From the NCBI GenBank assembly GCA_028829895.1, contig CM054181.1, forward strand, positions 116,221,860 to 116,285,859: a stretch of 64,000 nt of DNA. Reading direction: 5' to 3'. Position numbers and translations under genes: made by a program. Positions 1 through 13,700 of the stretch are shown here, in pieces. Under the pieces are notes generated by a model that saw only the letters and a list, made by a program, of their open reading frames with translations, was not told where the DNA came from and did not search any database. The DNA is from Sinotaia quadrata (taxonomy: Eukaryota; Mollusca; Gastropoda; Architaenioglossa; Viviparidae). Each line of letters begins with the position of its first letter. The stretch's first letter is position 1.

Positions 1-105
1 TCAGCAGACGACACATTGTTGACGTTTTGATGGAGGCACACATTGATGACGATGATGAGTTGTCTGCGGAGGGAGAAGAGACAAAGTTGATTGACTCCAG
101 ACATG
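1..105 (+). CDS. SV2: SV2-like exon 1 (partial), cytoplasmic N-terminus
   Basis: The frame is open from the window edge to a donor at 106-107. It encodes an acidic stretch with a DDDDE run and ends in phase 1 (CAT G). That phase fits the next exon, which starts AT to give GAT. An acidic cytoplasmic N-terminus before the TFEE segment is normal for SV2. The donor (GTATTA) is weak, and the ATG at 30-32 could be the true start or internal. The true exon could also begin after the TCAG at 1-4. Confidence 0.55.
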
Positions 106-398
106 GTATTAACATTGAAAGACTTTGAAAAACTTAATTTTATAGAAATCAATAAATTAATTTACGTTTCAATCTGTAATATTACTAAGACTAAAGAGAG
201 TTTTATGTTCATAATTTTGATTTAATCATTAATAATAAAAAAGGTACGATATTGATCTCTTGGGCAAAGATCTGATAGAAAATTCAATAGCCAAGTCAGC
301 AAACAAAAATAAATTAATTTGCACATGCTTTTTTTGATTAGTCAAATCGTTTAAATGAGAATTATAAAACATTTAGAACTCAGGAAGGTTGGGTGATA

Positions 399-431
<33 letters not shown>

Positions 432-3400
432 CTGTTGCTGTCAAGAGACAGGAAAAAAGTATCTTGTTGCCTCACCCTTAGAGGAGTAAAAATCTAAAAT
501 GTCTGAATTGTACAAAGAGATGTGCTTCGTTGTCTGACAAGTTACAGCTCTCCTTTCATATATGAAAACTGAACGATATTTTAACTTCTTACGGCAGATT
601 GAACCCACAAAATATATATACAGAATCCATTTAATAGGTCAAGGCCCTGAAATTCATCTAATTTGATTACATTGTCATTTTGTCATACCAGCTTATTATA
701 TATACCTATCTGAGTCCATTAGCTGCACATACCTATTGATTTCTAAGTCCTTTTACTTCATATACCTATGATTTGATTTATGTCCCTTTGCTTCATATAA
801 GAGACCCTTTGCATTATTTACCAACTTCTAAGTCCCGATACTTCACATATCTGAGTTCATGAGCTTTATATGCATGTGCACATAGATGCCAACTTTAGAT
901 TTGCAGCACCAGTTTTGGATAGGTGAGTATTAATGTACAAGAGGTGGTGGTGGTGGTAAAAAGTATGTCTAAGCAGACCCAGGGGCAATTGTCCTCATTG
1001 CCTTCATGGATTTGATGCCATTGCATGTTCCTATGTAATTCACCTAGGTCACTTAGCTTCATATAAGTCCCTGGATAACCAAGCTGCCTAGTAATAATCT
1101 TTTCTTGTCTTCAAACCATTCTGCAGAATTTGATTTTATTATTTGTACCATTTTTATTGAAAAGTGATATAATACTAAAAATAAAATATTTATTTAATAG
1201 ATCATGTTAATTTCACATAACACAGTAAGAGTAGTAATAAACTCTTAAATCCCATAATCTGTATATACTATAATTAACTGCTTAACTATTTCATTACAAA
1301 TTTCTCTATCTTGTACATTAATTATTTATTTATTTAACTTTTTTTCATATGAAATTCTATATCCTGTACATACTAGAATGAATTAATTAACTATTCCATT
1401 AAGCATCTATAACCTGTATTTACTGGAAATAATTAACTCTTTCGTGCAAGTTACAACATCCATAATCTATATATACTACAAATAATTAACAATTTCATAC
1501 AAAATCTAGAATTAATTGATTAACCATTTTATACACAAGTATTATTGCTTGAATTTAAGAAACTAATGAAATATGGAGTGAATGATATGCAACATTACTG
1601 CTATTAATTTATTATTACCTGAAGTTAGCACAATGCAGAGTATGTACCAAATGAGATCTTCATGTAAATTATTTTATTGAAAAATCCAGATGAAAGGCCA
1701 TTGGTGACTTTTGTAATGTTAAACCTTGCAATTGTTCTGATGTTATAAAGAATACTATGAGAGCACCACTTTTAATATAAGGATTTCAATTGATATCCTA
1801 TACCATTAAAAAGTGAAAAGAATGGCTTGGCTCACCTATTGATATTTTGATATTAGGACCCACAACTCTTGAATATTGCTGTAATAGTGACTGCTGATCT
1901 TAATACACCAGTCATAATCATATAACTCTTCATTAGCTTCTATTATATAGTTATTAGTAGGACAATACAGTTCATCAAGAATAAACTTGATTACCGTAGT
2001 ATAAGTTAGAATTCTCAAAGGGTGTGCTGCGAAATTGTGTGGCTATGCTGCAAAAATAAGAGGAAATATATAATGCAGTGCCTACTGTATGGGTGTGCCA
2101 TAATATCACACATGGTGAAACAATGTCACATGAGATAAGGAAGTTTGAGAAACACTGTGTAATGCCTATACCACACTAGTTATTGGTTAAGATTATTATT
2201 AAAGTATGTCATCATGAGTGAACTTGGTTAGTAAGTAGTGTAGTTGACCATCAAACCTGTACTAATTTATTAATAGTAATAAATACAGTAAATTTCAACA
2301 AAAGTGAACTTGATTAGTAAGAGGTGTATTTGACCATAAAACCTGTATTTATATTAGTATTACTTACCTTTCATCAAGTGTGGACCTGATTATTAAGAGG
2401 TGTCATTGGCCTTCAAATCAGTATTTATGCATTGTTATGTAATTTATTATTTTTATTATGTACAACATGACAGTACATTTAAGCATTGTTGTGAAGTTAA
2501 TTGACAGTGAAATTAGGATGGTTTCTGCCTCACAATATATTGTGAAATATTCTGTACTTATGAATCTGGAAGTAATATTTTTTTAAAAGAAAAAAACAAT
2601 CAAATTCTAGACATTTTACAGAAATCCTTCACTTGCATACTCTTGCTTTTAAGTTGATCCAAACTAATGTTAATTCAATTGACTCACTCTGGCTTGATGT
2701 GAAGTTGGTTAAGCCTACTGTCAGGTCAGTTGACTCACTCTGGCTTGATGTGAAGTTGGTTAAGCCTACTGTCAGGTCAGTTGACTCACTCTGGCTTGAT
2801 GTGAAGTTGGTTAAGCCTACTGTCAGGTCAGTTGACTCACTTTAGCTTGTCACAAAGTTGGTCAAGAATAATATCAGTTTAACTTGTCCAATGCAGCTTA
2901 TGTAAACACTCATTTAATTAAGTTAATAATTTTAAGTTTAACATTTTTTACAAAAGTTACATTATAAAGTTTGTTTTAATACAATTTAGCTTTTACAAAT
3001 TGTAGGCAGTCAAAAATAGAAAGGGTTATTTGTCATGTGATACTAATAGAATGCTATTATAAAATAAGTGAAAACTGTAACTTTGTTATCAGTAAGTTTT
3101 AGTTACAATTTTGTTATTGAGCATTGACTGTATATTGATTTGTCGTATTGTTTATAACACAATTCTTGTAACAGATGACCCAGGTTGTCGGAAGCCAGGG
3201 GTCAATGATGGCAATGGAACTATTTTTACATTTGAGGAGAGTCTGACAGCTGTAGGTAAGTAATTTACTCAAGTATTTGTAATCTGACAGATGTAGATAA
3301 ATAATTTACTTGAGTATTTGTAATCTGACAGATGTAGGTAAATAATTTATATGAGTATTTGTAATCTGACAATATAGGTAAGTATTTTACATGATTATTT

Positions 3401-6400
3401 ATAATCTGACAGCTGTAAGTAAGTAATTTACTCGAGCATTTGTAGTCTGGTAGATGTAGGTTAAGTAATTTACATGAGTATATGTAATCTGACAGCTCTA
3501 AGTAAGTAATTTGCAGAAGTGTTTGTAGTCTGATAGCTGCAAGTATGTAATTTACATGAATATTTGTAGTCTGACAGCTGTAGGTAAGTAATTTATATAT
3601 TTATAATCTGACAGATGGAGGTAAGTAATTTTTCTTGAGTATTTGTAATCTGACAGATGCAGTAAGTAATTTATGAGTATTTCACTATTTGTAATCTGAC
3701 AGCTGTGGGTAAGTAATTTACTTGAGTATTTGTAATCTGACAGCTGTAGGTAAGTAATTTATATGACTCATGTGAGTATTTGTTATCTGGCATGTAGGTA
3801 AGTGTCTTATATGAGTATGTGTAATCTGACAAAATAGTTAAGTATCTTACAGGAGTATTTGTAATCTTACAGATATAGGTAAATATCATGCATGAGCTTC
3901 TGAAATCTGATGGATGTAGGTAAGTATTTTACATTAGTATTTGTAATCTGACAGCTGTAGTTAAGTAATTTACACGAGTATTTGAAACATCATCATATAC
4001 AATTGTTTTGAGAACAACAGATAGTATGAAGTGAAATTTGTTAAATTAATTAATACAATGCTATTATCTGTCTGAGGTTGGCTGTTTGTATTTATTACTT
4101 TAATGTAAGACATTTATGTGGTACAATACTGTGATTTGAGCAATACAATGCTAGGGTCTGTCTGAGGCTGTCTGTATTTGTTACTTTAATGTAAGATATT
4201 TATGCAATCGACGCTACTGTCTCTTTGAGGTTGTCTGTTTTTTGTTACTTTAATGTAAGATATTCATTCAGTACAGTATTGTGTACATTTTAACTGCACA
4301 AACTTGAAATAAATGAATGGTAGTTATATATGGTTACATAGTTTTTAACTTTAAAGCCCAGAAATCTGAACCTTTTTTTTGATAACCCAAGCACTCTTGT
4401 ACAAATTATTGATGTTGAACTGCATTTGGGAGTCTCCCTTTCTCCCCTCTGCCTGCCTACCCATCCATCCATCCATCCATCCATCCATCCATCCATCCAT
4501 CCATCCATCCATCCATCCATCCATCTTTTGTGCATTTATTATTAATCCATCTTCAAATGCACTTTTCTAAATAAGTGGAAATATTTTGTTTTTCAAGGTA
4601 CCGGAAAATTTCATGTGCTGCTGTTGCTGTTGTGTGGGTGGGCAGTGTCCAGTGATGCAGTAGAAGTGCTCTCCGTCTCCTTTCTTTTGCCATCTGCAAC
4701 ATGCGATCTTAACCTGTCATCACTAGACAAGGGATGGCTGAATGCTATTGTTTTTATTGGTGAGCCTGTGTTTTCAGGCATTCATATTTGTGGGTATTGA
4801 ATGACGATATGGTAATAGAGTAAGTTGAGTGATTGGCATAGTAGTTGAATGACAATGTCATGATAAGTTAAGTGGCAGCATCATTGTAATTTGGGTGATA
4901 ATACCATGGTAATTGGGTGATAGTGACATGGTAGTTGAATGACAGTGTTTTCATGGTAGTGTAGTTGGAGATAATGCTGAGTGTGTCATTTCTTGGTCAT
5001 TCAAATTGTTAGGTAGTAGTGTACTAACTGAGTAACAGTACCTGATGCAAGAGTTGCAGTATTGACCTAATTGTTTGAATGCTTTGGTAAACAAATCCAG
5101 TGGTAAATGAGTACAGCATTATGATAATTAAGTGGCAGTACTGGGACATTCGAATGGCACTTTTATAATAATACTAAGAGATGATATCTGTAAATAAGCA
5201 AGGCCAAAATTAAAAGAAATGTTAAGTCATGAGTGACTTCTATAGCTTTTTAAATAGAATACACACTTTTGCACATGAATTTCTGTCTTTAGATTAACAG
5301 CTACTGTGAATTACTAGTGTTATAGCACCTGCTCTGCATTACTTGTGTCATTAACATCTACTGTGCATTACGTAGTTTTTGAGAGGGACGAAAGAATTTG
5401 TACTATTGTTTTGCACCGTTCGTCTGTTCGTCCATTTATTCACATTCATGATACTCACTCACAACACACACCGCCAATAAAACGTTCCTTGGCATGACAT
5501 AAATAAACTGGGCCCCACCCAAACATCAATGGTGTATGTCATGTGTGTCTATGTAACAACTTGACGCGACGTAGTACTGGCATATGGCACACGGGCTTTT
5601 CTTGGAGGTGCACCGGAGCAGGCCAAAAATAGACTTCACCCCTTGCATCTCTAACTTCAGCTCGGGCCGGCTTGTAACGAGCCTCCCAGTTTGTGACATC
5701 TGGTGTAATATTATCATTAATATCTACTGTGCATTACCAGTGACATTAATATCTACTGTGCATTACCAGTGTCATTAATATCTACTGTGTATTACCAGTG
5801 ACATTAATATCTAATGTGCATTAGCAGTCCTGTTAACATCTGCCATACATTATATCAGTTGAGTTCAAAATAACAAAGTTCAAAATAACAAAATACAGTT
5901 TTATAGTTCTCCTTCTCCCACATTATGAATTACTGTTCCATTTTGACCCATTGTTCAAGTGTAATTTGAAATGTAATTTTATTCTTGCAATATTTGTCTT
6001 TGTCTGTATTAAAGTAAATTTACTATACCATTTTGGCTGATTGTTAATGTTTGAATATAATTTTATCTTTGCAATATTTATCTTTGATTATATTAAAGTA
6101 ACTTACTGTTATATTAAGTAACTTACTGTTCCATTTTGACCCATTGTTCAGATGTAATTTGAAATTTAATTTTATCCATGCAATATTTTTCTCTGCAGGT
6201 ATGATGGTGGGTGGATATGTTTGGGGCTCCTTGGCAGATAGATCAGGACGGAGGTCAGTGCTGATGTGGTCACTGTTGTTGAATGGTACAGGAGGCTTGT
6301 TGTCTTCTGTTTCTCAGACTTTCTGGCTCTTCCTATTGATGCGTTTTATTAGTGGCATTGGGTATGTTGCCTAATATTGTAGAAATACATTGTTTTTGTG

Positions 6401-7659
6401 TGCTGCATATTTATTGTAGGGGTATGTTGTTGTTTTGTAATGTATGTGTATTGAGTGTGTTTGCATTTGTACTGGTTTGTTGTTTTGTAGTGTATGCTTT
6501 TTATGTATTTGTTGTTTACAATTGTATAGTTATGTTGTTGTATGTGTATTGTGTGTATTGTTTGCAATTGTACAGGTATGTTGTTTTGTAGCGTATGTGT
6601 GTTGTGTGGGTGTTGTTAGCAATTGTACAGAAGCGTTCTTTTCTGTATTAGATATTAGCAGTTGTAGAAATATGTTGGGTTTTTTTTATTTGTGTGTGGT
6701 TTGATCTCTTTTATCTTGTACTGATATTTTATTTCACTTTGTCATTGTTTTATTAGTGGCTTTATACCATTGTGTTATTGTTTTGTACTGTGACATATTG
6801 TAGTATTGAACATGTTATTTAACATTAAACCAGTGTGTTGCATGGTTTCTATGCTATTGTTGTATTAGTGGTGTTTAATATGTTGTTTAACATGTTATCA
6901 GTGTGTTCTGTGTTTATGTTATTACTTTATGTTATGCTAGCTAAATATGCCTGTCATTCAATAAAGTGGGATAATAACATAAATTATGGTAATAGGAGTT
7001 TTCTTTTTGTCTCTTTATTTAACAATATCATGATTCACACTTTTAACTTTGTCATGTCTATTTTTATATCAGGCTTTGCAGTTTTAACTGTATCGTCTAT
7101 GTATCACAATTCACAGTTTTAACTGTATTGTCTATGTATCACGATTCACAGTTATAACTGTATCGTCTATGTATCACAATTCACAGTTTTAACTGTGTCA
7201 TGTCTTTGTACCATGATTTGCAGTTTTAACTGTGTCACATCTATCTTTGTATCTCTTTGTATCATGAATCACAGTTTTAACTTTGTCAGTCTATCAATGC
7301 ATTTTGGTAGAGAGTTGATTGATAATGTAGTCATGTCTATTTTTGTATTGGGATATAGTTTATAGCTTTGTTGTCTATTCTGTATTCTATTCTATCACAA
7401 TATAGAATTGATAACTGTCATGTCTGTCTTTGTATCATGGTATAGTTGACAACTTTGTCATGTCTATTTTTGTATCATGGCATAGAGCTGACAACTCTTA
7501 ATCTTTTTATCAGGGTTGGAGGGAGCATCCCAGTCATCTTTACCTATTTCACTGAGTTTCAAGCAAAAGTGCATCGTGGTTCAATGATTTCCATTCTTGC
7601 AACTTTCTGGATGGGTGGCAATATTTTAGCAGCGGGTAGGTTTGTTAAATTTATGTCTG

Positions 7660-7717
<58 letters not shown>

Positions 7718-10700
7718 GTATGTTTGTTAAATTTATCTCTCTATCTATACATTCTGTGATCAACCCTCAAAAATTGTAGCCATAAGTAACTCACAATTTG
7801 CTATAACAATTCGCTAGTGAAAGCATGCCAACAACAGGGGTAGGGGTAAGAAGATGACAACTATTAGCTTTGAATAGATCCAGGTAAACAAAAGAATCCC
7901 CTGAAGGTATATTTCTTTTTATTGCAATAATAAGAAATACTTCAGTTTTATTACTTAAAAAAATATATCATAATTGCAATTTTTAATTTTAGCTTTGTAT
8001 CTAACCTAAAGAAAAGGCCAATGCCACCTTCCTTTTTTACATTTTATTTGCATTTGTATTTGTGAAATGTGAACGTTTTTTCCTGGAATTTCCCAGTAGC
8101 TATTTCATATTGCTTTCAATTAATATGTTCTATATGTACATTATAGCTATTTCTTACTGCTTTCAATTAATACATGTTCTATAAGTACATTATAGCTATT
8201 TCTTAATCTTATTCATTATTGTTTCCTAGTCTGACATGCATGACTGTAAAAGTTCACAAATTTGTCAGCTACATTTCATGTTTGTAATTTATCATTATGT
8301 TACAGTCATTGCAATACAAGTCCATGAAGTTTGTAATTTATCATATTTGTTACAGTCAATGCATTATAAGTCCATCAAGCTGTCAGTCACATCTTGATCA
8401 TGTAATTTATCATTATGTTACAGTCATTGTTATGTAAGTCCATAAATTTGTCATTCATATATTGTGTGTGTAATTGATCATTATGTTACAATTAATTATT
8501 GTTGTGTAAGTCCACACATTTGTCAGTCATATAATTGATCATTATGTTACTATAGTCATTGTTGTGTAAGTCCACAAATTTGTCATTCATATATTGTGTG
8601 TATAATTGATCATTATTTTACAGCCATTGTTAAGTCCACAAATTTGTCATTCATATATTGTATATTGATTATTATGTTATTGTCATTTTCTTAATAGTCC
8701 AAGAAGCTGTCAGTCCCATGTTCTTGTTGTGTATGTAAAATATTACATTCACAGCTTGCATATGTAATTTATCAATCTGCTTTATATAAGTCCACAAAAC
8801 TGTCAGCCATATCTCGTCTCACTAGGTTGTTATCATTATGCTGTCAGCATTGTCCTATTATATAATATGATGCTATACAAATTATCATTATTTTTAGTCA
8901 TTGGCCTGCTAGATATGTATATTATTGTTCTAGCCATAAGCATAATTTTTTTTCACTGACTTGCTTAATATCTTAATGGTGTAGATAGTACCTTAATGTG
9001 GATATTACCTTTGGATAAATTTCTCATTGTGCAGAAATATATCATTGTAGGTTATAACTCCATGCATATAATATTACAGAGTGATAAAGCACTTTAAATA
9101 ATAGGTCATTAATAAAAATACTCAGTTTTTCTGGAGACAGTTTCTGGAGATTAGATTTCCCTTTTCTTAGTGCTCACAGCTTCTGTTGTTGTTCTACACA
9201 GGCCTTGCTTGGTTGGTGATACCCTATAACAAACTTGGGTACTTTTCTTCAGACTTCACTTACAACAGCTGGCGGATCTTCGTGGCCTTGTGTACCATAC
9301 CCAGTCTGACTTCTTCAGCCATCTTTGTTCTTATGCCAGAGAGTCCAAAATTTTTACTCCAGGTGAGCACACAGGATATTTTTTTATCACTTGAATTTGG
9401 GCAACCACAAGTAATATTTTCTGACCTCTTGAATTTGGGCGACCACAAGTAATATTTTCTGACCACTTGAATTTGGGCAACCACAAGTAATATTTTCTGA
9501 CCACTTGAATTTGGGCAACCATAAGTAATATTTTCTGACCACTTGAATTTGGGCAACCACAAGTAATATTTTCTGACCACTTGAATTTGGGCAACCACAA
9601 GTAATATTTTCTGACCACTTGAATCAGTTGAGTTTTGGTGAGCATAATGATTTGACCATTTGAGTTTGTGTGACCACAAGAAATGACTAGTTGAGTTCTG
9701 GTGAGCATAAGGATTTGACCATTTGAGTTTGGGTGGCCACAAAAATTGATCAGTTGAGTTTTGGTGAGCATAAGGATTTGACCATTTGAGTTTGGGTGAC
9801 CACAAAAATTGAACAGTTGAGTTTTGGTGAGCATAAGGATTTGACTATTTGAGTTTGGGTGACTCCAAGACTTTGATCAGTTGAGTTTTGGTGAGCTTAA
9901 GGATTTGGCCATATGAATTTGGCTGACCACAGTTATCAAGATGTGTGATTGAATCATAAGAATTGAGTTTCCAGTTCTTAGATTCAAGAGATTTTGGTAA
10001 TCTTATAAGTTATTTTTCCATCATATAACTAGATTTACACATTTTTATTTATAGAACCTCATAGTTGCTTTGGAGACTCACATATTTACTTATCTAGAAC
10101 CTCATGACTGATTTGGTGACTCACATTTTTACTTATAAAACTTCATGACTAATTTGGTGACTCACATTTTTACTTATAAAACTTCATGACTGCTTTGGTG
10201 ACTCATATTTTTATTTATAAAACTTCATGACTGCTTTGGTGACTCACATTTTTACTTATAAAACTTCATGGCTATTTTGGTGATTCACATTTTTTACTTA
10301 TAGAAATTTATTGCTGTCTTGGTGATCCATTGGGAGCCATTGAAGTGTAGAACTTCAACAACAACAAAACTCTTTCTTTCTGCTTTATATAAAAAAAAAT
10401 GATGTCTCAGCCTTTTGCGTTTTTTGCTCTTATTTTAAGGGGTATTGAAATTTTCAGTGTCGTTCTGGGTAACACTCTTATGAATTTTTGTTCAATTGCC
10501 ACATAATTTAATTACAATGGGATTGAAACACATTATCACAAGTAGTACCTACTGTGCTGTGTATTTGATTTGATTTGTAAAGCAAATTGTTTTTTCAGGC
10601 TCAAAGAGAATATGAAGCCATTGAAGTGTTGAAGAAAATCCGTAAATCAAACAGGTCAACTTTACCTTTTAATGTGAGTTTTTGGTTTTCTGGAAAATTC

Positions 10701-13700
10701 TTAAATTAAGTAATATATTTCACAGATTCTGGTATATTATTATAGTGAAACTATCTGACTCTCAGTTATCCAACTCCAGTGTAAACTTACCTATCATGCA
10801 TTTAAATATCATTAACAAAATATAACAATATAAAATATAGTTAATGTCAAGAGATATAATATTACTTAGGCAAGCAAAACCACATACCTACAGCAGTAAT
10901 ATATACAGAGGATGATTTCCTGCTGTGTTGATAACCAGCAATAAGGTTAGTAGTATGATTATACTTTGTTAATACAAGGAGCCGAAATTTGTGTTCCCTC
11001 AATGGTCAGCTGCATTTGACTAGTGATTTATAGGTGTTTCTGGTACATTTGTTCATGTGGCTGAGCTATGCTTTGATAAAGTTTAGTGAGTTGTCTGGAA
11101 CATTCAGGTATGTTTCCAGCCTGGGGATAAGTGTCAGCCTTTCTAGAAGGTAGGCTTATGTGTAGTCTATTTTTAGAGGAGGGGTGGGTGTGGGCTACAC
11201 AAGCCATTATGTTTACAGTGAGTGATATAATTTGTTTTTAATGAAAAAGATGTCACTTATACTTTTGTTTTGCTACAGTAAAGGCATTCAGTAAAGTCAG
11301 AGCTTAGTACTTTTCTGTTTCTTCCCTTGTGTTTAGATTGTTGTCATCCTTTGTTTTGTCTGCATGTTGATTCATGTCAAATTATTTGTCTATTTATTTT
11401 TGTTTAGCTGACATCTGAACTGCTGCCATCTTTTGTGACCTGGATAGTAACTTGGTTGATTATGTATGTTTTGAATATGGCCACAAAAAAAGAATTTAGG
11501 CCTCTTGTCATTTTGCGAAGCATGCACTAATTGCAAGAGTGAAAGCACGCATATTTTTAATGCTGGTTGGACTGTCTTTGTTGGGAGTGAATAGAATGTG
11601 GTTCATTAGTAACCACTTTGTCTTGTACCAGTAAACATGATGGTTGATACAGCCAAATCGGTGACAGTCAAAGACGTCACTTCACTTGACACATGGAAGT
11701 GACATATATAAACAAATGTGTATGAAACACAGAGTCCTGCCAGACTTGATCATATTCCTTGCACCATCTTGACGAAGGAATGCATTTGGTGAAAATGGAG
11801 AAGTAAGCATGGTGTATGTTAATTTCCTCTGCAAGTGAACAACCTAAGAAATTTGGCCTCTTGTGTCAAACACTGGGATGACATTTTACTTCATTTACAC
11901 AGCATTGAGGAAGTTATTGCATGATGACATTTTTGATGACATTTTACTTCATTTACACAGCAGTGAGGAAGTTATTGTAATGATGACATTTTACTTCATT
12001 TACACAGCATTGAGGAAGGCTCCAAACCTCTCCATGAGAGCATCAGATCTTACCAAAGCAATAGCACTTGGCATTTATCTTATTCCTTAGGATCTGTCTA
12101 GATTTTCACCTCTCCATGAGAGCATCAGATCTTACCAAAGCAGTAGCACTTGGCATTTATCTTATTCCTTAGGATCTGTCTAGATTTTCACCTCTGCATG
12201 AGAGCATTAAGCCTTACCAAGTCCACCAGTAGTGGACGCGGCATTCACCTTATTCCACAGGTACTGTCTGGGGTTTGGTCAACATCCACTTGGATAAGAG
12301 GGAAGGTTCTCACTCCACCTCTGGAATGGATCTGATACTACCTGTTGATCTTTGATCCTTAGCATTTAATGCAGTTAGCCAGAATGCTCAACTCTCCAGA
12401 CCCCATTAATTGTTTTATGAGGGGCATCTTCTATACAATACTTCTGAATGTATACTCATCAGATTGTATGATTGAAAAAGGAGTTTTTAAAAATAAAATA
12501 ATTTTAAAAGATATGTATAGGACTTTCAAGCTTCCCCCCCAAGCTTACATATAGCTTGTTAGGTATTAAGTAGCATTCTGTTATTTAAATTCTTTAACAT
12601 TAATTGTTTTTTTTGGAGTGTTAAGCATTAAAACTTAATTTGTATTCCTCAGGTATATGCATCTGGTAAGTTTTCAGGACAAAACTCATTTTACTCTGGA
12701 GAAATCCTTTTACAGGTTTCAGCACTGGTGTTGGATGCAGATCATTATGGACGACTTGCTGGTCGTGCTGTGGGCATCGAAGACAGCACTAGGATGCATC
12801 AAAGACCAAAACGCTGTTGTAACTGTTCAGGTGTAAGTGAAATTTCACAAGCAAATGATATCTCAGTACTCAACAATAACAACTAAGTATAAATAAGTAG
12901 GTATAAGTGAAAGTTGATGTGACTACTGACATTTCAGTAATGTATAAATACTTAGGTATAACTGAAAGTTAACACGACTGCTAATATTTCAGTAATTTAT
13001 AAATACATAGGTGTAATTCAAATTTGACATGACTATTGATATTTCAGTAATGTATAAATACTTAGGTATAATTCAAATTTGACATGATTATTGATATTTC
13101 AGTAATATATAAATACTTAGGTATAATTCAAATTTGACATGACTATTGATATTTCAGTAATGTATAAATACTTAGGTATAATTCAAATTTGACATGACTA
13201 TTGATATTTCAGTAATGTACAACTGGTTAGGAATAATTCAAAGTTGACTAAGTACTGATATTTCAGTAATGTATAACTGGTTAGGTATAATTGAAGAAAT
13301 GAATAATTACTTATGTATAATTGAAAGTTGACATGGCTGTTGATATTTCAGTAGTGTATAACTGTTTAGGTATAATCAAAAGTTGACATGGCTTTTGATA
13401 TTTCAGTAGTGTAAAACTGCTTAGGTACAATTGAAAGTTGACATGACATTCACATGTAAGTGAAAATTCTCTTGATTGTTATTATAATTTTATCACAACT
13501 GTACAGAGTTAAGTGAAAATTCTCTTGATTGTTATTATAATTTTATCACAACTGTACAGAGTTAAGTGAAAATCAGTAAATGTTATAATAATTGTTCACA
13601 TATAGTGAAAGTTCTTCAGTTTTATTATAACTGCATAGATCATAAGTGAAAGTTTATACAATTTTGTTAAACTTCTCAAATGTAACTGTAAGTTCACTTT

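Noticed and set aside
9260..9834. Two long reverse-strand open frames (167 and 181 codons)
   Set aside because: They are periodic translations of the donor-derived minisatellite after SV2-like exon 6 and overlap in two frames.
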